Position numbers and translations under genes: made by a program. Positions 1 to 7,507 of a DNA stretch of 34,704 bases are shown here, in pieces. The DNA is from an archaeon CG10_big_fil_rev_8_21_14_0_10_43_11 (lineage in GTDB: Archaea; Nanobdellota; Nanobdellia; PEZQ01): contig PEZQ01000004.1 of assembly GCA_002763265.1 (NCBI GenBank), positions 1 to 34,704 of the forward strand, in the 5' to 3' direction. The first letter of the stretch is position 1. Each line of letters opens with the position of its first letter. The notes beneath the pieces were generated by a model that ran no database searches, was not told where the DNA came from, and worked only from the letters and a program-made list of their open reading frames with translations.

Positions 1-77
1 AAAAGTGATAGAATGTATATAAATATTGTCAAAAGGAAAGCCGCCTTCATCTATTTTTAGGACTTCAAATTTATTGC

Positions 78-262
78 GTATAACATCGCGATTAAGAGAA
101 GTTCAATTTCCTCGTAAATTTCGACCTCGTGAGGATTTTCCCCCGAACCGCAGTTCAAAGCTGGAAAATCCGAACAGAGCTGGAGAAATTTACAGAGCTG
201 AAGAAAAAATTTGGGTGGAGAATTCAGCAGGACTTCGGAACTCTTTAATCGCGGTTATATTC
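78..262 (+). repeat. large imperfect inverted-repeat element, copy 1 (attC-like or structured RNA)
   Basis: The left arm at 79-98 (TATAACATCGCGATTAAGAG) pairs with the right arm at 241-260, with a one-base bulge and two extra bases on the left side. Inside are nested pairs such as GTAAATTTC with GAAATTTAC and GGATTTTCC with GGAAAATCC. The outer box on the right is GTTATAT and on the left GTATAAC, close to the RYYYAAC/GTTRRRY boxes of integron attC sites. At about 185 bp it is longer than most attC sites. A structured RNA or a MITE-like element is the alternative. Confidence 0.55.
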
Positions 263-414
263 GTCACAAAGTGACCAAGGGATAGGTGCAACGATTTTTG
301 CGAAGCAAAAAATTAGAGTTTTTTGATTACTGATAAATTTCGACCATAGGGGGTGTATATGTCTGAAGGACGACGCCCCTCTCTCTTTTCCGTTTTAAGT
401 AATCCAAAAATTGA

Positions 415-560
415 ATATAACATCGCGATTAAGAGAAGTTGATTTTTCAGAGTTGGAGTGAGCCACTCCTGGCGAATGTAATGAGCCGAGAGCGAACGAC
501 CTCGAAAAATCAATTTGGGAAAATTCCTGCAAGGGATTTTCCTCTTAATCGCTGTTAAAT
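415..560 (+). repeat. large imperfect inverted-repeat element, copy 2 (attC-like or structured RNA)
   Basis: This is the clearest copy. The outer stem pairs 425-435 (GCGATTAAGAG) with 542-552 perfectly. After two unpaired left-side bases it continues as TAACA (418-422) with TGTTA (553-557). A first inner stem pairs TTGATTTTTC (439-448) with GAAAAATCAA (504-513). A second pairs about 518-527 with 533-542 through one T-G wobble and a five-base loop. The loop carries a GGAGTG/CACTCC hairpin. The right box GTTAAAT (554-560) matches GTTRRRY. Asymmetric unpaired bases on one arm are also a feature of attC sites. Confidence 0.6.
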
Positions 561-669
561 ACCCCGAGCGTAGCGAGAGTGCAACGTGGTCGATTGAGCA
601 AAGCGAAGGAGAAGTCAGTCTTGGGTGCTGTCACCGCACCGAAAGCTGTATAAACTTTATAGTGGTTAC

Positions 670-1119
670 ATGAATTTCATGAGTGAATTACCAAAGATTT
701 CGGATGGAAGGCTTGAAGAACTTATGGGAGAAATCAAGCCAGTTGTTAGATATTCTAGAAGAGTAACTTCTCGTAAAGATAAACTCGTGCAAGATGATGA
801 GGGCGACTTATATTTTATTCAAGATGTTGATCCAAGAGGCGTAGCATTTACTTGGGCTCCTAAACCTGCCCGAATAGCTGACGAAGTAAATCCCAATCCA
901 TATAAATCAATTGAAACAATTCATAGTTATGGAGCACCTGTATTCTTTAAACCATCAATTGCAGAAGTGTTAGCACAAATTCCAGAAGATGATATTGGAA
1001 GGTGCGTTGCATTTGAAACAAATCCTTTGGGATTTACTGAGGGTTCAAGCTATCATCTTGCACAAACAAGATTATACGAGAAGTTACCTCAAAGATTTCT
1101 TCAAGGCACCCAAGACTGA
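670..1119 (+). CDS. hypothetical protein, possible cassette cargo
   Basis: A 149-residue protein that I do not recognise. The frame is open from a GTG at 625. A TATA-like stretch at about 648-660 and the leaderless habit of this genome point to ATG 670 or ATG 679 as the start. The product looks soluble, with an acidic N-terminal half and a middle segment rich in Pro and aromatic residues; there is no signal peptide or membrane segment and no Cys pair. Codon choice is more AT-rich than the genes downstream and lacks their ACGCG-type words. It sits between inverted-repeat copy 2 and a half-copy that begins four bases after its stop codon, which is how an integron cassette would be laid out. That reading is inference. 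Confidence 0.6.
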   Translation: MNFMSELPKISDGRLEELMGEIKPVVRYSRRVTSRKDKLVQDDEGDLYFIQDVDPRGVAFTWAPKPARIADEVNPNPYKSIETIHSYGAPVFFKPSIAEVLAQIPEDDIGRCVAFETNPLGFTEGSSYHLAQTRLYEKLPQRFLQGTQD

Positions 1120-1123
1120 TTGT

Positions 1124-1144
1124 ATTTAACAACTATTAAGCGAG
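1124..1144 (+). repeat. possible left half of an inverted-repeat element
   Basis: The segment ATTTAAC followed by AACTATTAAGCGAG resembles the left arm of the elements at 79-98 and 415-435 (box ending in AAC, then ATTAAG). The box fits RYYYAAC exactly. No matching right arm is visible before the next gene, so this is either a truncated copy or chance similarity in AT-rich DNA. Confidence 0.3.
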
Positions 1145-1231
1145 ATACATATTCATTTATTTGCGCCAAAACACGCGTTGCCAATGCTACCATAACATTT
1201 AAAAAGAGAATTTCTATGCTGTTTTGTCACT

Positions 1232-2086
1232 ATGCCGCGATTTGTTGTTGCAACTGATATTGAAAGAGAGAGTCTTGAAGACTTTGTAAACGAGATTGGC
1301 ACGCAAAAAGCAACAGCGGGATTGCTTCTTGGCGACTACACGGGCCACCACGCTAATGAATTCACTGATTTAACAGCTCTCAACCAAACAAATCGTCCCG
1401 TTATTATGATTGCAGGAAACCACGAAAACTATCCTGATTACCGGCAAGCCCTTCAAGGACTTGAATCACACGTGCTTGACATTAGCAATAACATGCGCGC
1501 AGAACTCGCGGGACTCTACTTTGTTGGAAACCCGGGCGGAACGTATTTTCCCGCAAATGTGAAGCAAGGCATTCCTTTTAGTGAGAAACGACTTTTTTCT
1601 GCGATTAAATCCGTAAAAGACACGCTTGACAAAACAATTGTGATGAGCCACATTCCTGCTCGAGGGTTTGGTGACACAGCCTATTTCTTCTTGCAAGAGG
1701 GGTCACTTATTCCGGGCTTTTTTGCACTTGAGCAAAATATTTCTTACGCGCAAAAAATCAAACCCCAACCCTCGCTTGGCGATGCTGCTGACTTTATGAC
1801 CACGCTTTTTGAACGCTACACGCCACACGTATTCTTGTCTGGTGACATTCACGAAAACAATGCGTTCACAACGCCTGGAAAAGACCTCAAAACAGGGGGG
1901 CAAATACCTGCAGGACAGGGCGTAGCACATCTTGCGTTTGCGCCAGGACCGTACTCTCACGACCCTCTTATAAAATACCAGAACTACATTCCTTCTCTCA
2001 AAAACAAGAACTGGGACCGTAGTATGGGCATTCTCACGCTGGATAACGGTCTTGGGTCATACCGCACAAAGCGAATAAGCGCGTAG
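1232..2086 (+). CDS. calcineurin-like metallophosphoesterase
   Basis: A 284-residue soluble protein of the calcineurin-like phosphoesterase superfamily, which hydrolyses phosphoester bonds using two metal ions. Visible motifs in order are D9 in an ATDIE segment, LGD at 33-35, GNHE at 62-65, SH at 139-140 and GDIHE at 204-208. The first motif has Glu (DIE) where DxH is usual, so one metal ligand may differ. The substrate cannot be told; nucleotide, nucleic acid and phosphoprotein substrates all occur in the family. A TATA box at 1197-1206 lies about 30 nt before the ATG, which supports this start and a leaderless transcript. The next gene has its own TATA box just past this stop codon. Confidence 0.85.
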   Translation: MPRFVVATDIERESLEDFVNEIGTQKATAGLLLGDYTGHHANEFTDLTALNQTNRPVIMIAGNHENYPDYRQALQGLESHVLDISNNMRAELAGLYFVGNPGGTYFPANVKQGIPFSEKRLFSAIKSVKDTLDKTIVMSHIPARGFGDTAYFFLQEGSLIPGFFALEQNISYAQKIKPQPSLGDAADFMTTLFERYTPHVFLSGDIHENNAFTTPGKDLKTGGQIPAGQGVAHLAFAPGPYSHDPLIKYQNYIPSLKNKNWDRSMGILTLDNGLGSYRTKRISA

Positions 2087-2090
2087 AAAT

Positions 2091-2100
2091 CTTTTTAATT
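2091..2100 (+). promoter_or_regulatory. TATA box of the Cas4-like nuclease operon
   Basis: CTTTTTAATT lies 25-34 nt upstream of the ATG at 2125, the normal archaeal spacing for a leaderless transcript. It indicates that the nuclease pair is transcribed separately from the phosphoesterase. Confidence 0.55.
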
Positions 2101-2124
2101 CAATCGTAGCATTTCAACGTAGTA

Positions 2125-2982
2125 ATGCAGCTCTCCACAACGCGCTACTATCTTGACGAGTACTACAACCCAAAAACAAAATCAGTTTCTCCAACAGAAG
2201 TGCTTATGTTTTCACAATGCCCGCGCGCGCATAATCTTGTGTATGGGCAAAAAAAGTTTGGTCTTATCGAACATGTTGCGGGCACGCGTGACGCGCACAC
2301 GCGCGCGTGGCTTCATCGCGGTTTTCAGGCAATCCAAGAATTTCGATGTATGACCCTGCAGGTTGAACCCTTATTTTTGTACAACCATCTTGTAAAACCC
2401 CTCAAAGACTTTTATTTTCTCCCAAGCGAAGAAAAACAACAATTCACGCGCAGAATGGCTCCTGCGCGCTATCATCGATTAACGCGTGAAGAAAAACAAT
2501 CAGCACTCACTAATCTTATCACTGCTGAACACGCATACGTTGAAACTAACACAAAACGAAACACGCTTGACACGCTTCTTAGCGTTGAAACCCGTTATCT
2601 TGACACCGAACTTGAAACTATTTTCGACCTCGTGCACGCAAGCGGAGAAAAACAAACACCCCTTCTTGGTGAAGTTAAATGCTTCACGCAACAAAAAGAC
2701 GCGTTGCACGCGCAAGTCAAGCGGGCAGAGTTGCAGATGCACGTTGCGTACCCGGCGTTTAAGCGAAACTTCAAAAATGCTTCTGAACACGGGCGACTCA
2801 CAATTATTGATGCACGAGACTATCCTCGTTCCATACGGATTCACTACAAGCTTGTCAACCTTGTAAGAGATGAAGAGAACACAAAACAACTTATTGCCCG
2901 CACGCGCGAAAACCGCTTTACCACTGGTGAGAAAGGCGCGTGCGAAGACTGCACGCTCAGAGAGGTGTGTGACAAATTATGA
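2125..2982 (+). CDS. Cas4-like PD-(D/E)XK nuclease with Fe-S type Cys set
   Basis: A 285-residue protein with the layout of Cas4/RecB-family exonucleases. One Cys lies near the N-terminus (C32, in a QCPRAH segment) and three at the C-terminus (C273, C276, C282), the set that binds a 4Fe-4S cluster in Cas4, AddB and Dna2. The nuclease core shows D168, then GEVK at 182-185 (E183, K185), then a Q204-x4-Y209 motif. These proteins cut or resect DNA ends. No CRISPR array or other cas gene is in the window, so a role in spacer acquisition is not supported; a DNA repair role is as likely. The stop overlaps the start of the next gene by 4 nt (ATGA), which implies translational coupling. Confidence 0.78.
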   Translation: MQLSTTRYYLDEYYNPKTKSVSPTEVLMFSQCPRAHNLVYGQKKFGLIEHVAGTRDAHTRAWLHRGFQAIQEFRCMTLQVEPLFLYNHLVKPLKDFYFLPSEEKQQFTRRMAPARYHRLTREEKQSALTNLITAEHAYVETNTKRNTLDTLLSVETRYLDTELETIFDLVHASGEKQTPLLGEVKCFTQQKDALHAQVKRAELQMHVAYPAFKRNFKNASEHGRLTIIDARDYPRSIRIHYKLVNLVRDEENTKQLIARTRENRFTTGEKGACEDCTLREVCDKL

Positions 2983-3941
2983 CGCAACCCGAATATTTTG
3001 GCCTCACCCGTCTGCTTGACGCCTACCCTGAGTCAATGGATGTGACTGCAGAAATGAGAACCCTCATGGGATTTGTAACAGAAGGTGATTACTTGTCAAA
3101 AGAGCTTGTGCAAAACGCAGCAAAGACAACTCATTTTGACACGCGCCACATAACTGAACTTGACGTGCATCTTGTTGTGCTCTCGCTTAATTCTTTGTTT
3201 AACGCTCTGCCCCGAACATACACGCAAGGATTCACGCGCCAAGCACTCAAAACACTCTCAGCAACGCGCTCATTTGCAAAAGACTTTGTTATCCCCTACC
3301 TTGAAGCGCGTGAAGCTATTTTAGCAGACAAAGTGAACAGACCAAAACCACGCCTTATCCTGCAGGAAAAACAGGCAGAATACCGCAGCAAGCAGGCGCA
3401 ATCAGAAAAAAGACTTTTATTTCACGCATATTACAAAACAAAAAACTTCCAAAGCGTGTTTCAGGAATCACGCGACACCGTTAAAAAAGCAATTGAAGGC
3501 GCAGGCATAACGCGCGGCTTTAATCATCTTGGCATTCTCAATCTTGAACATGGTTTTGAAACAAGAACAAAATCGCTTTTGGAACACGCACTTCTTTCAA
3601 CTCACACGCTTGACTACGCAGGCCATGGCACACTCTCGCTTGCACACTACTTTGAAGGAGAATACTATCCAACATTTCATGATGAAGTGTTCTGGAGGCC
3701 GGTTTATAGTATTACGCCCGTTGTGCAATGCAAACACGAAAAGAAAAATAAGCAATACTGCGATGAGCCCGCACGATTTTCATTTACGCTTCCCACATTT
3801 GAAATAGAAACCAGCAGTCACTCTCTTGTGAGCCCAAACGGAAATGAAACAAGACACGTTGAACTAGTTAAAACTATTCTTGGAGACAGAAGGGCAATCA
3901 GACCCGTGTACACGTGCCCGGCAGGTCACAGAACTAGCTGA
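2979..3941 (+). CDS. unknown protein with possible zinc site, partner of the Cas4-like nuclease
   Basis: A 320-residue protein that I do not recognise. The first 240 residues look helical and charged, with a likely coiled coil at about 125-175. The C-terminal part carries C251, H253, C261, C313 and H317 (CxH...C...CPAGH), a pattern compatible with a zinc site split by a roughly 50-residue beta-rich insert. There is no signal peptide or membrane segment. It overlaps the nuclease gene by 4 nt, so the two are very likely made together and may act as a complex. Its stop codon abuts the stop of the convergent isochorismatase gene. Confidence 0.7.
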   Translation: MTQPEYFGLTRLLDAYPESMDVTAEMRTLMGFVTEGDYLSKELVQNAAKTTHFDTRHITELDVHLVVLSLNSLFNALPRTYTQGFTRQALKTLSATRSFAKDFVIPYLEAREAILADKVNRPKPRLILQEKQAEYRSKQAQSEKRLLFHAYYKTKNFQSVFQESRDTVKKAIEGAGITRGFNHLGILNLEHGFETRTKSLLEHALLSTHTLDYAGHGTLSLAHYFEGEYYPTFHDEVFWRPVYSITPVVQCKHEKKNKQYCDEPARFSFTLPTFEIETSSHSLVSPNGNETRHVELVKTILGDRRAIRPVYTCPAGHRTS

Positions 3942-4517
3942 TTACTCAAAAAATATGCCGTTATTTGTAAACCATCGATGCGTAATTCCCGTGTATGGGT
4001 ATCCATACACATCTGCAATTAAGGTGGATGCGCTTGCGATTCGAAAACCAGTATTAAGCGCGCCCTCTGCAGTTGCTTTAACGCATGCTGAAGTATTAAC
4101 TCCCATTACGTACACTTCTTTTCGCGCATGGTTTGCAAGCCACTCTGCTAAGTCAGTTTCAACAAAACCATTTGCATTTTGCTTTGTGACGTAGTGCACA
4201 TTTGCAACGTGTTTAATATGCTCTTTGATTTCAGAAATGGTATTATCCTGACCCCTGAACTCAAGCACTGCCACGGGAACGCCTGCGTGCGCACAATAAT
4301 CAATGACTTCCTGCTGTCCAAGAATCATGCACGCGCGCTCAATCGGGTCGAGCTCGTGTACGAAATATGGTTGCATGTCAACAACCACAAATGCACGCTC
4401 ACGTTCGCGCTCTAGCAAGTGCTCTAACCTGTTGTCAGGCTCATTGAACTCTTGAGGGAACGTAAACCTACGATAGTCATATACACGTTGTCTAGATGCT
4501 TGTGGTTGGTGTTTCAT
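3942..4517 (-). CDS. isochorismatase-family cysteine hydrolase
   Basis: A 191-residue hydrolase of the isochorismatase-like (cysteine hydrolase) fold, which includes nicotinamidases and other amidases. The likely triad, numbered from the upstream GTG frame, is D48 (VVVDMQ), K113 (VTKQNANGF) and C146 (GVNTSACVKAT). The cis-peptide and cap regions look complete. The substrate is not evident; nicotinamidase-specific metal ligands are not clear. The ATG at 4517 is preferred over the GTG at 4520, with a TATA-like TTTAAAT on the minus strand near 4541-4547. The gene is divergent from the Cys-rich membrane protein and convergent, end to end, with the nuclease operon. Confidence 0.82.
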   Translation of the reverse strand: MKHQPQASRQRVYDYRRFTFPQEFNEPDNRLEHLLERERERAFVVVDMQPYFVHELDPIERACMILGQQEVIDYCAHAGVPVAVLEFRGQDNTISEIKEHIKHVANVHYVTKQNANGFVETDLAEWLANHARKEVYVMGVNTSACVKATAEGALNTGFRIASASTLIADVYGYPYTGITHRWFTNNGIFFE

Positions 4518-4618
4518 CACTACGCGTGATTCTTGTGCAATTTAAATACGTTATGGATATGACACTCGCGTGCGCTAAACCTTTTAATAGAATTTTTTGT
4601 TTTGTCACACTACTGATT

Positions 4619-6028
4619 ATGAAAAAAATCATACTCCTCAGCATCGCTGTTTTTTCACTGTATTTACTTCTTTTAGTTGCGTACGCACAAGACTGTACCA
4701 ATGGTTTGGTGTATAGTCTTGGTGCTGATGACTGTGTGGAATGCATAAGTGATGTGCAGTGCCAGTCTCAAGAAAAAGTGTGTGAATGGTTCAATTCATA
4801 CTCATGTGTTGATTGCCGTGTTATTGAGGATTGTCCAACAAATAAGGTGTCATGGACAAGCACGCGATTTTGCTCGGGAACCATTGTTAAAGAACGCGGA
4901 TATTTTCAAGAACCAAGCGCATGCACGCTTCAAAACACGTGCGTATACGCGCAAGGAGCACAAGCCACGCGATACGTAACTGATTGCGCAGACCAGGGAA
5001 CACTCTGCATTAATGGTGCGTGCGGGTGTCCTGATGAGCAAGTAGTGTGCGGAGGAACCTGTGTTGATACCGGCCTTGCAAACAATGACGCGTGCTCATG
5101 TGATTCTCAGTGTGAAAGCAATGTCTGCTACTCGGGCACGTGCGAAACCCCGCTTAATTTCTCATTTACTGACAATCAAACATACGCGTTTGTGAATGAA
5201 ACATTTACTAAATCTGTGTGGATCCAAAACTTGCTTGACAAACCTCTCTCAATCCTGCTCACGCTTAACACAAATCCTGGCGTTCTCGTAAACGAGTCCT
5301 GTAGCAAAACAAATTGCTCAGTTAACCTTACTCTTGAACCCCACACGTACGAGCAATACGTTCTTGCTCTCAAAGATGAACAACAACGCACCATTGCTCT
5401 TACTGCGTTTGCAACCTTGCTTGATGGAAACCAAACACACGAATTAGAGCAAGCACAAACTATTAGTCTTGAATCCTGCGGAGATGGTGTGTGCAGTCCT
5501 ATTGAAAACGGCATAAACTGTTGTTCTGATTGCGGGTGCGGCCGCGGGTTTTTGTGCGACAACAGCACAGACCGCCCAAATGAAACAACCTACTATTACA
5601 CAAACGCGTGCATGAACGTGTGCGGAGACACTCTTATTGTTGAAGGAGAAACCCCTGAAACGTGCTGTATTGATGCAGGATGCGCTGACACCGAGGGCGT
5701 AGTATATGAGCAATGCAACACTATACAAAACGCGTGTGAGAAAAAAGTTGACTACCTTCTTCTCGTACCCTTTGGATTTGCAGGCTGTGTGCTCGTGCTT
5801 GGTTTTTTCCTGCGAAAAAAACTCAAGCGCGCCCTGCGTTTTATTATCAAAAACCGAAAAAACATACACCCAAAACGCATGAGAGAAATACAACAACTCC
5901 AACGCGAAGCGCAGGCAAAAACCAGAGCAGAACACGTGAAGAGAATACTTGACAAACAAAAAGAACGCTACTCACGCGGCGTCATGTGGTTTGAGGATGT
6001 ACACGCGCGTAGTAAAGGTGAGAAATAA
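4619..6028 (+). CDS. secreted Cys-rich single-pass membrane protein
   Basis: A 469-residue surface protein. The frame is open from 4496, but the start at ATG 4619 gives a clean signal peptide (Lys-rich start, hydrophobic core, AYA-Q cleavage region) and a TATA-like TTTTAATAG lies about 30 nt upstream. The exposed part holds dozens of Cys in short EGF-like clusters at about residues 25-175. A beta-rich segment with many N-x-S/T sequons follows, then a CGDGVC...CC..DC cluster also found in the 1409-residue protein at 9712-13941. A membrane helix lies near residue 380 and is followed by a basic, coiled-coil cytoplasmic tail. Adhesion or envelope structure is plausible, but the function is unknown. 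The stop overlaps the next start by one base. Confidence 0.8.
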   Translation: MKKIILLSIAVFSLYLLLLVAYAQDCTNGLVYSLGADDCVECISDVQCQSQEKVCEWFNSYSCVDCRVIEDCPTNKVSWTSTRFCSGTIVKERGYFQEPSACTLQNTCVYAQGAQATRYVTDCADQGTLCINGACGCPDEQVVCGGTCVDTGLANNDACSCDSQCESNVCYSGTCETPLNFSFTDNQTYAFVNETFTKSVWIQNLLDKPLSILLTLNTNPGVLVNESCSKTNCSVNLTLEPHTYEQYVLALKDEQQRTIALTAFATLLDGNQTHELEQAQTISLESCGDGVCSPIENGINCCSDCGCGRGFLCDNSTDRPNETTYYYTNACMNVCGDTLIVEGETPETCCIDAGCADTEGVVYEQCNTIQNACEKKVDYLLLVPFGFAGCVLVLGFFLRKKLKRALRFIIKNRKNIHPKRMREIQQLQREAQAKTRAEHVKRILDKQKERYSRGVMWFEDVHARSKGEK

Positions 6029-6615
6029 TGAATAAAGACACACTTGAACTCGCAAACGCATTTGTCAAATACGCAAAAAAAGCAGGCTACCACAAAATTG
6101 GTGTAGAACAAGTATTTGATGTGCCCTACGAAGTTGGCAACACCTTTGTTGATGCAATTTTTTATGAGCCGCCAACAAATGATATTGTGCTTTGCATGTT
6201 TCGCGATACGCTTGGAGAAGAAAGCCTCAAAAACCTGCTTCGCGAGATTAGTGAGCGAACCGAATTCTTTTCTCGAAGCAAAAAATTTCGCGCAATCGCA
6301 GAAGAACATGACTGGACAAAAAACGCGAAAACCGAAGAACTATGCGCACTCATATGCCTTCGTGCAGACGAAGAACCCGAGCGCGTTATGAAACGAATTG
6401 TGCAACGCAAAAACCCCACTTATACTGATATTGAGCGTGTTGCAAACACGTTTAAGACAAGCATTGCTCCGCGCTCAAAACTATTCCTTATCGTGTGCGA
6501 CACAAAAGAAAACGAGGACTATTTTTGGAATAACAAAGAAGTACTGGTTGATAACTCATTTGTCACACTCTTTTTTGACCCTAACACGGGAAAACTCACG
6601 CGACCAGATGAGTAA
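6028..6615 (+). CDS. conserved-looking soluble protein of unknown function
   Basis: A 195-residue cytoplasmic protein that I do not recognise. It shows alternating helices and strands with no signal peptide, membrane helix or metal-binding pattern. Its start codon overlaps the stop of the Cys-rich membrane protein (TAATG), so the two are translationally coupled. It could bind the basic cytoplasmic tail of that protein, but this rests on gene order alone. Confidence 0.7.
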   Translation: MNKDTLELANAFVKYAKKAGYHKIGVEQVFDVPYEVGNTFVDAIFYEPPTNDIVLCMFRDTLGEESLKNLLREISERTEFFSRSKKFRAIAEEHDWTKNAKTEELCALICLRADEEPERVMKRIVQRKNPTYTDIERVANTFKTSIAPRSKLFLIVCDTKENEDYFWNNKEVLVDNSFVTLFFDPNTGKLTRPDE

Positions 6616-6630
6616 TATCAACCATCAATA

Positions 6631-6640
6631 TTTATAAAAG
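6631..6640 (+). promoter_or_regulatory. TATA box of tRNA-Cys
   Basis: TTTATAAAAG lies 26-35 nt upstream of the first tRNA base, in the short gap after the preceding gene. Confidence 0.7.
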
Positions 6641-6665
6641 CACAAAACTTTAACCAATGATACGC

Positions 6666-6737
6666 GCCAGGATGGCAGAGTGGCTTATGCGCCGGGCTGC
6701 AGACCCGGAGACGGGAGTTCAATTCTCCCTCCTGGCT
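6666..6737 (+). tRNA. tRNA-Cys (GCA)
   Basis: A complete cloverleaf is visible. The acceptor GCCAGGA (6666-6672) pairs with TCCTGGC (6730-6736). The anticodon stem CCGGG/CCCGG encloses loop CTGCAGA with anticodon GCA at 6699-6701. The T arm is GGGAG-TTCAATT-CTCCC. The discriminator base at 6737 is U, the identity element for cysteinyl-tRNA synthetase. CCA is not encoded. A run of seven T from 6737 acts as terminator. The cysS gene lies 770 bp downstream. Confidence 0.97.
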
Positions 6738-6741
6738 TTTT

Positions 6742-7293
6742 TTATCCAAAACTTTTGCCACAAAAACACAATTTGCTTGCATTAGGGTTATCAATCTTAA
6801 AACCAGAACTCATCAAATCCTCGTTATACTCAATACCCCCTCCTTTCAATTCTTGGAGTGCTGTTTTGTCCATGAATACTTTAGCTCCTTTTTTTTCAAG
6901 AGTAATATCAGATTCCTTTTGTTTGTCAATTGAGAGAAAATACTGATTGCCCGAACACCCGCCAGGCACGACTCGCAGGCGCAGACCATACTCATCTGAA
7001 GAAAAACCGTTTTTTTCAACAAAATATGCAATTTTTTGTGCAGCACGTGTTGAAATGGTGAAGTCAGACGCTAAAACAACCGTGCTTAGTGCTGCCCCAT
7101 GCTTGTCTAAACCTTCTTCTTCAATAATCACGTTTAAACCGCCCACGGCTTCACTAATTTTTGACGCATTAAGATTTAGAGCCCTAAACACGCTTTCAAT
7201 ACTGCTGTTAAGATTAGTAGAACAACTCTTCATGCTCAAACCGTATTCACGCAATAATTGGGCGATTCGAGGATGATTGTAATCACCAAGCAT
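6742..7293 (-). CDS. A-type Fe-S carrier (HesB/IscA-like) with N-terminal DUF1858-like domain
   Basis: A 183-residue protein from ATG 7293. Residues 70-183 are an A-type iron-sulphur carrier domain with the three family Cys: C113 in PGGCSG, and C176 and C178 in CFCG near the end. Such proteins carry or deliver Fe-S clusters. Residues 5-60 resemble the DUF1858 helical domain (LLREYG...C24...ALNLN), a fusion I know less well. The frame is open to a GTG at 7422. A GTG at 7329, about 24 nt from a TATA-like TATTTAATT, would also be a leaderless start. ATG 7293, with GGGGAA before it, is the conservative choice. The stop lies in the T-run after tRNA-Cys. Confidence 0.82.
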   Translation of the reverse strand: MLGDYNHPRIAQLLREYGLSMKSCSTNLNSSIESVFRALNLNASKISEAVGGLNVIIEEEGLDKHGAALSTVVLASDFTISTRAAQKIAYFVEKNGFSSDEYGLRLRVVPGGCSGNQYFLSIDKQKESDITLEKKGAKVFMDKTALQELKGGGIEYNEDLMSSGFKIDNPNASKLCFCGKSFG

Positions 7294-7460
7294 TTCCCCA
7301 AAATTTGTGTGTTTAGTAATAGGTTTCACACAAAAATAATAACAATTGTTAATTAAATAGTTTTGTTTTTTGGAAACATTTAAAAATAATTCATAGCACA
7401 AAAGAACTAGTATGAATAACACACGTGATCGTCTTTGCTGACAACAGTGTTACTTCTAGT

Positions 7461-7468
7461 TTTATAAA
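7461..7468 (+). promoter_or_regulatory. TATA box of cysS
   Basis: TTTATAAA lies about 43 nt before the cysS ATG, which leaves a short leader of about 15-20 nt. GGTGA at 7497-7501 precedes the ATG by six bases and can serve as a Shine-Dalgarno site, unlike the many leaderless genes here. Confidence 0.6.
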
Positions 7469-7507
7469 ATCACATAGCCTACAAGGTAGTGTGGACGGTG
7501 AAATGCT

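Larger units (their letters stand above)
1..669. other. gene-poor intergenic segment with inverted-repeat elements
   Basis: No convincing gene is present. Two short open frames cross this stretch, but they run through the inverted repeats and show no domain, and neither has a plausible start. The segment holds two large stem-forming elements (about 78-262 and 415-560). Between them lie a hairpin with arms at 294-301 and 305-313 and a G-rich/C-rich pairing around 348-380. After each element comes a similar tail motif, GTGCAACG at about 286-293 and 578-585. The AT-rich composition and lack of the ACGCG-type words common in neighbouring genes fit accessory DNA. Confidence 0.6.

Noticed and set aside
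26-274. Open frame of 82 codons
   Set aside because: It runs straight through inverted-repeat copy 1, has no plausible promoter or domain, and its composition is that of the repeat.
313-513. Open frame of 66 codons on the minus strand
   Set aside because: It lies across hairpins and half of repeat copy 2, with no recognisable protein features.
4496-4618. N-terminal extension of the Cys-rich membrane protein
   Set aside because: It covers the promoter and would place the signal peptide 41 residues inside the protein.
7294-7422. Upstream extension of the Fe-S carrier starting at GTG 7422
   Set aside because: The added residues are hydrophobic and AT-derived, lie over the likely promoter, and have no counterpart in the family. 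GTG 7329 remains possible.
7425-7460. Second C/D box RNA upstream of cysS
   Set aside because: A GTGATCG and a CTGA are present, but the C box is mismatched and no C' or D' pair follows.
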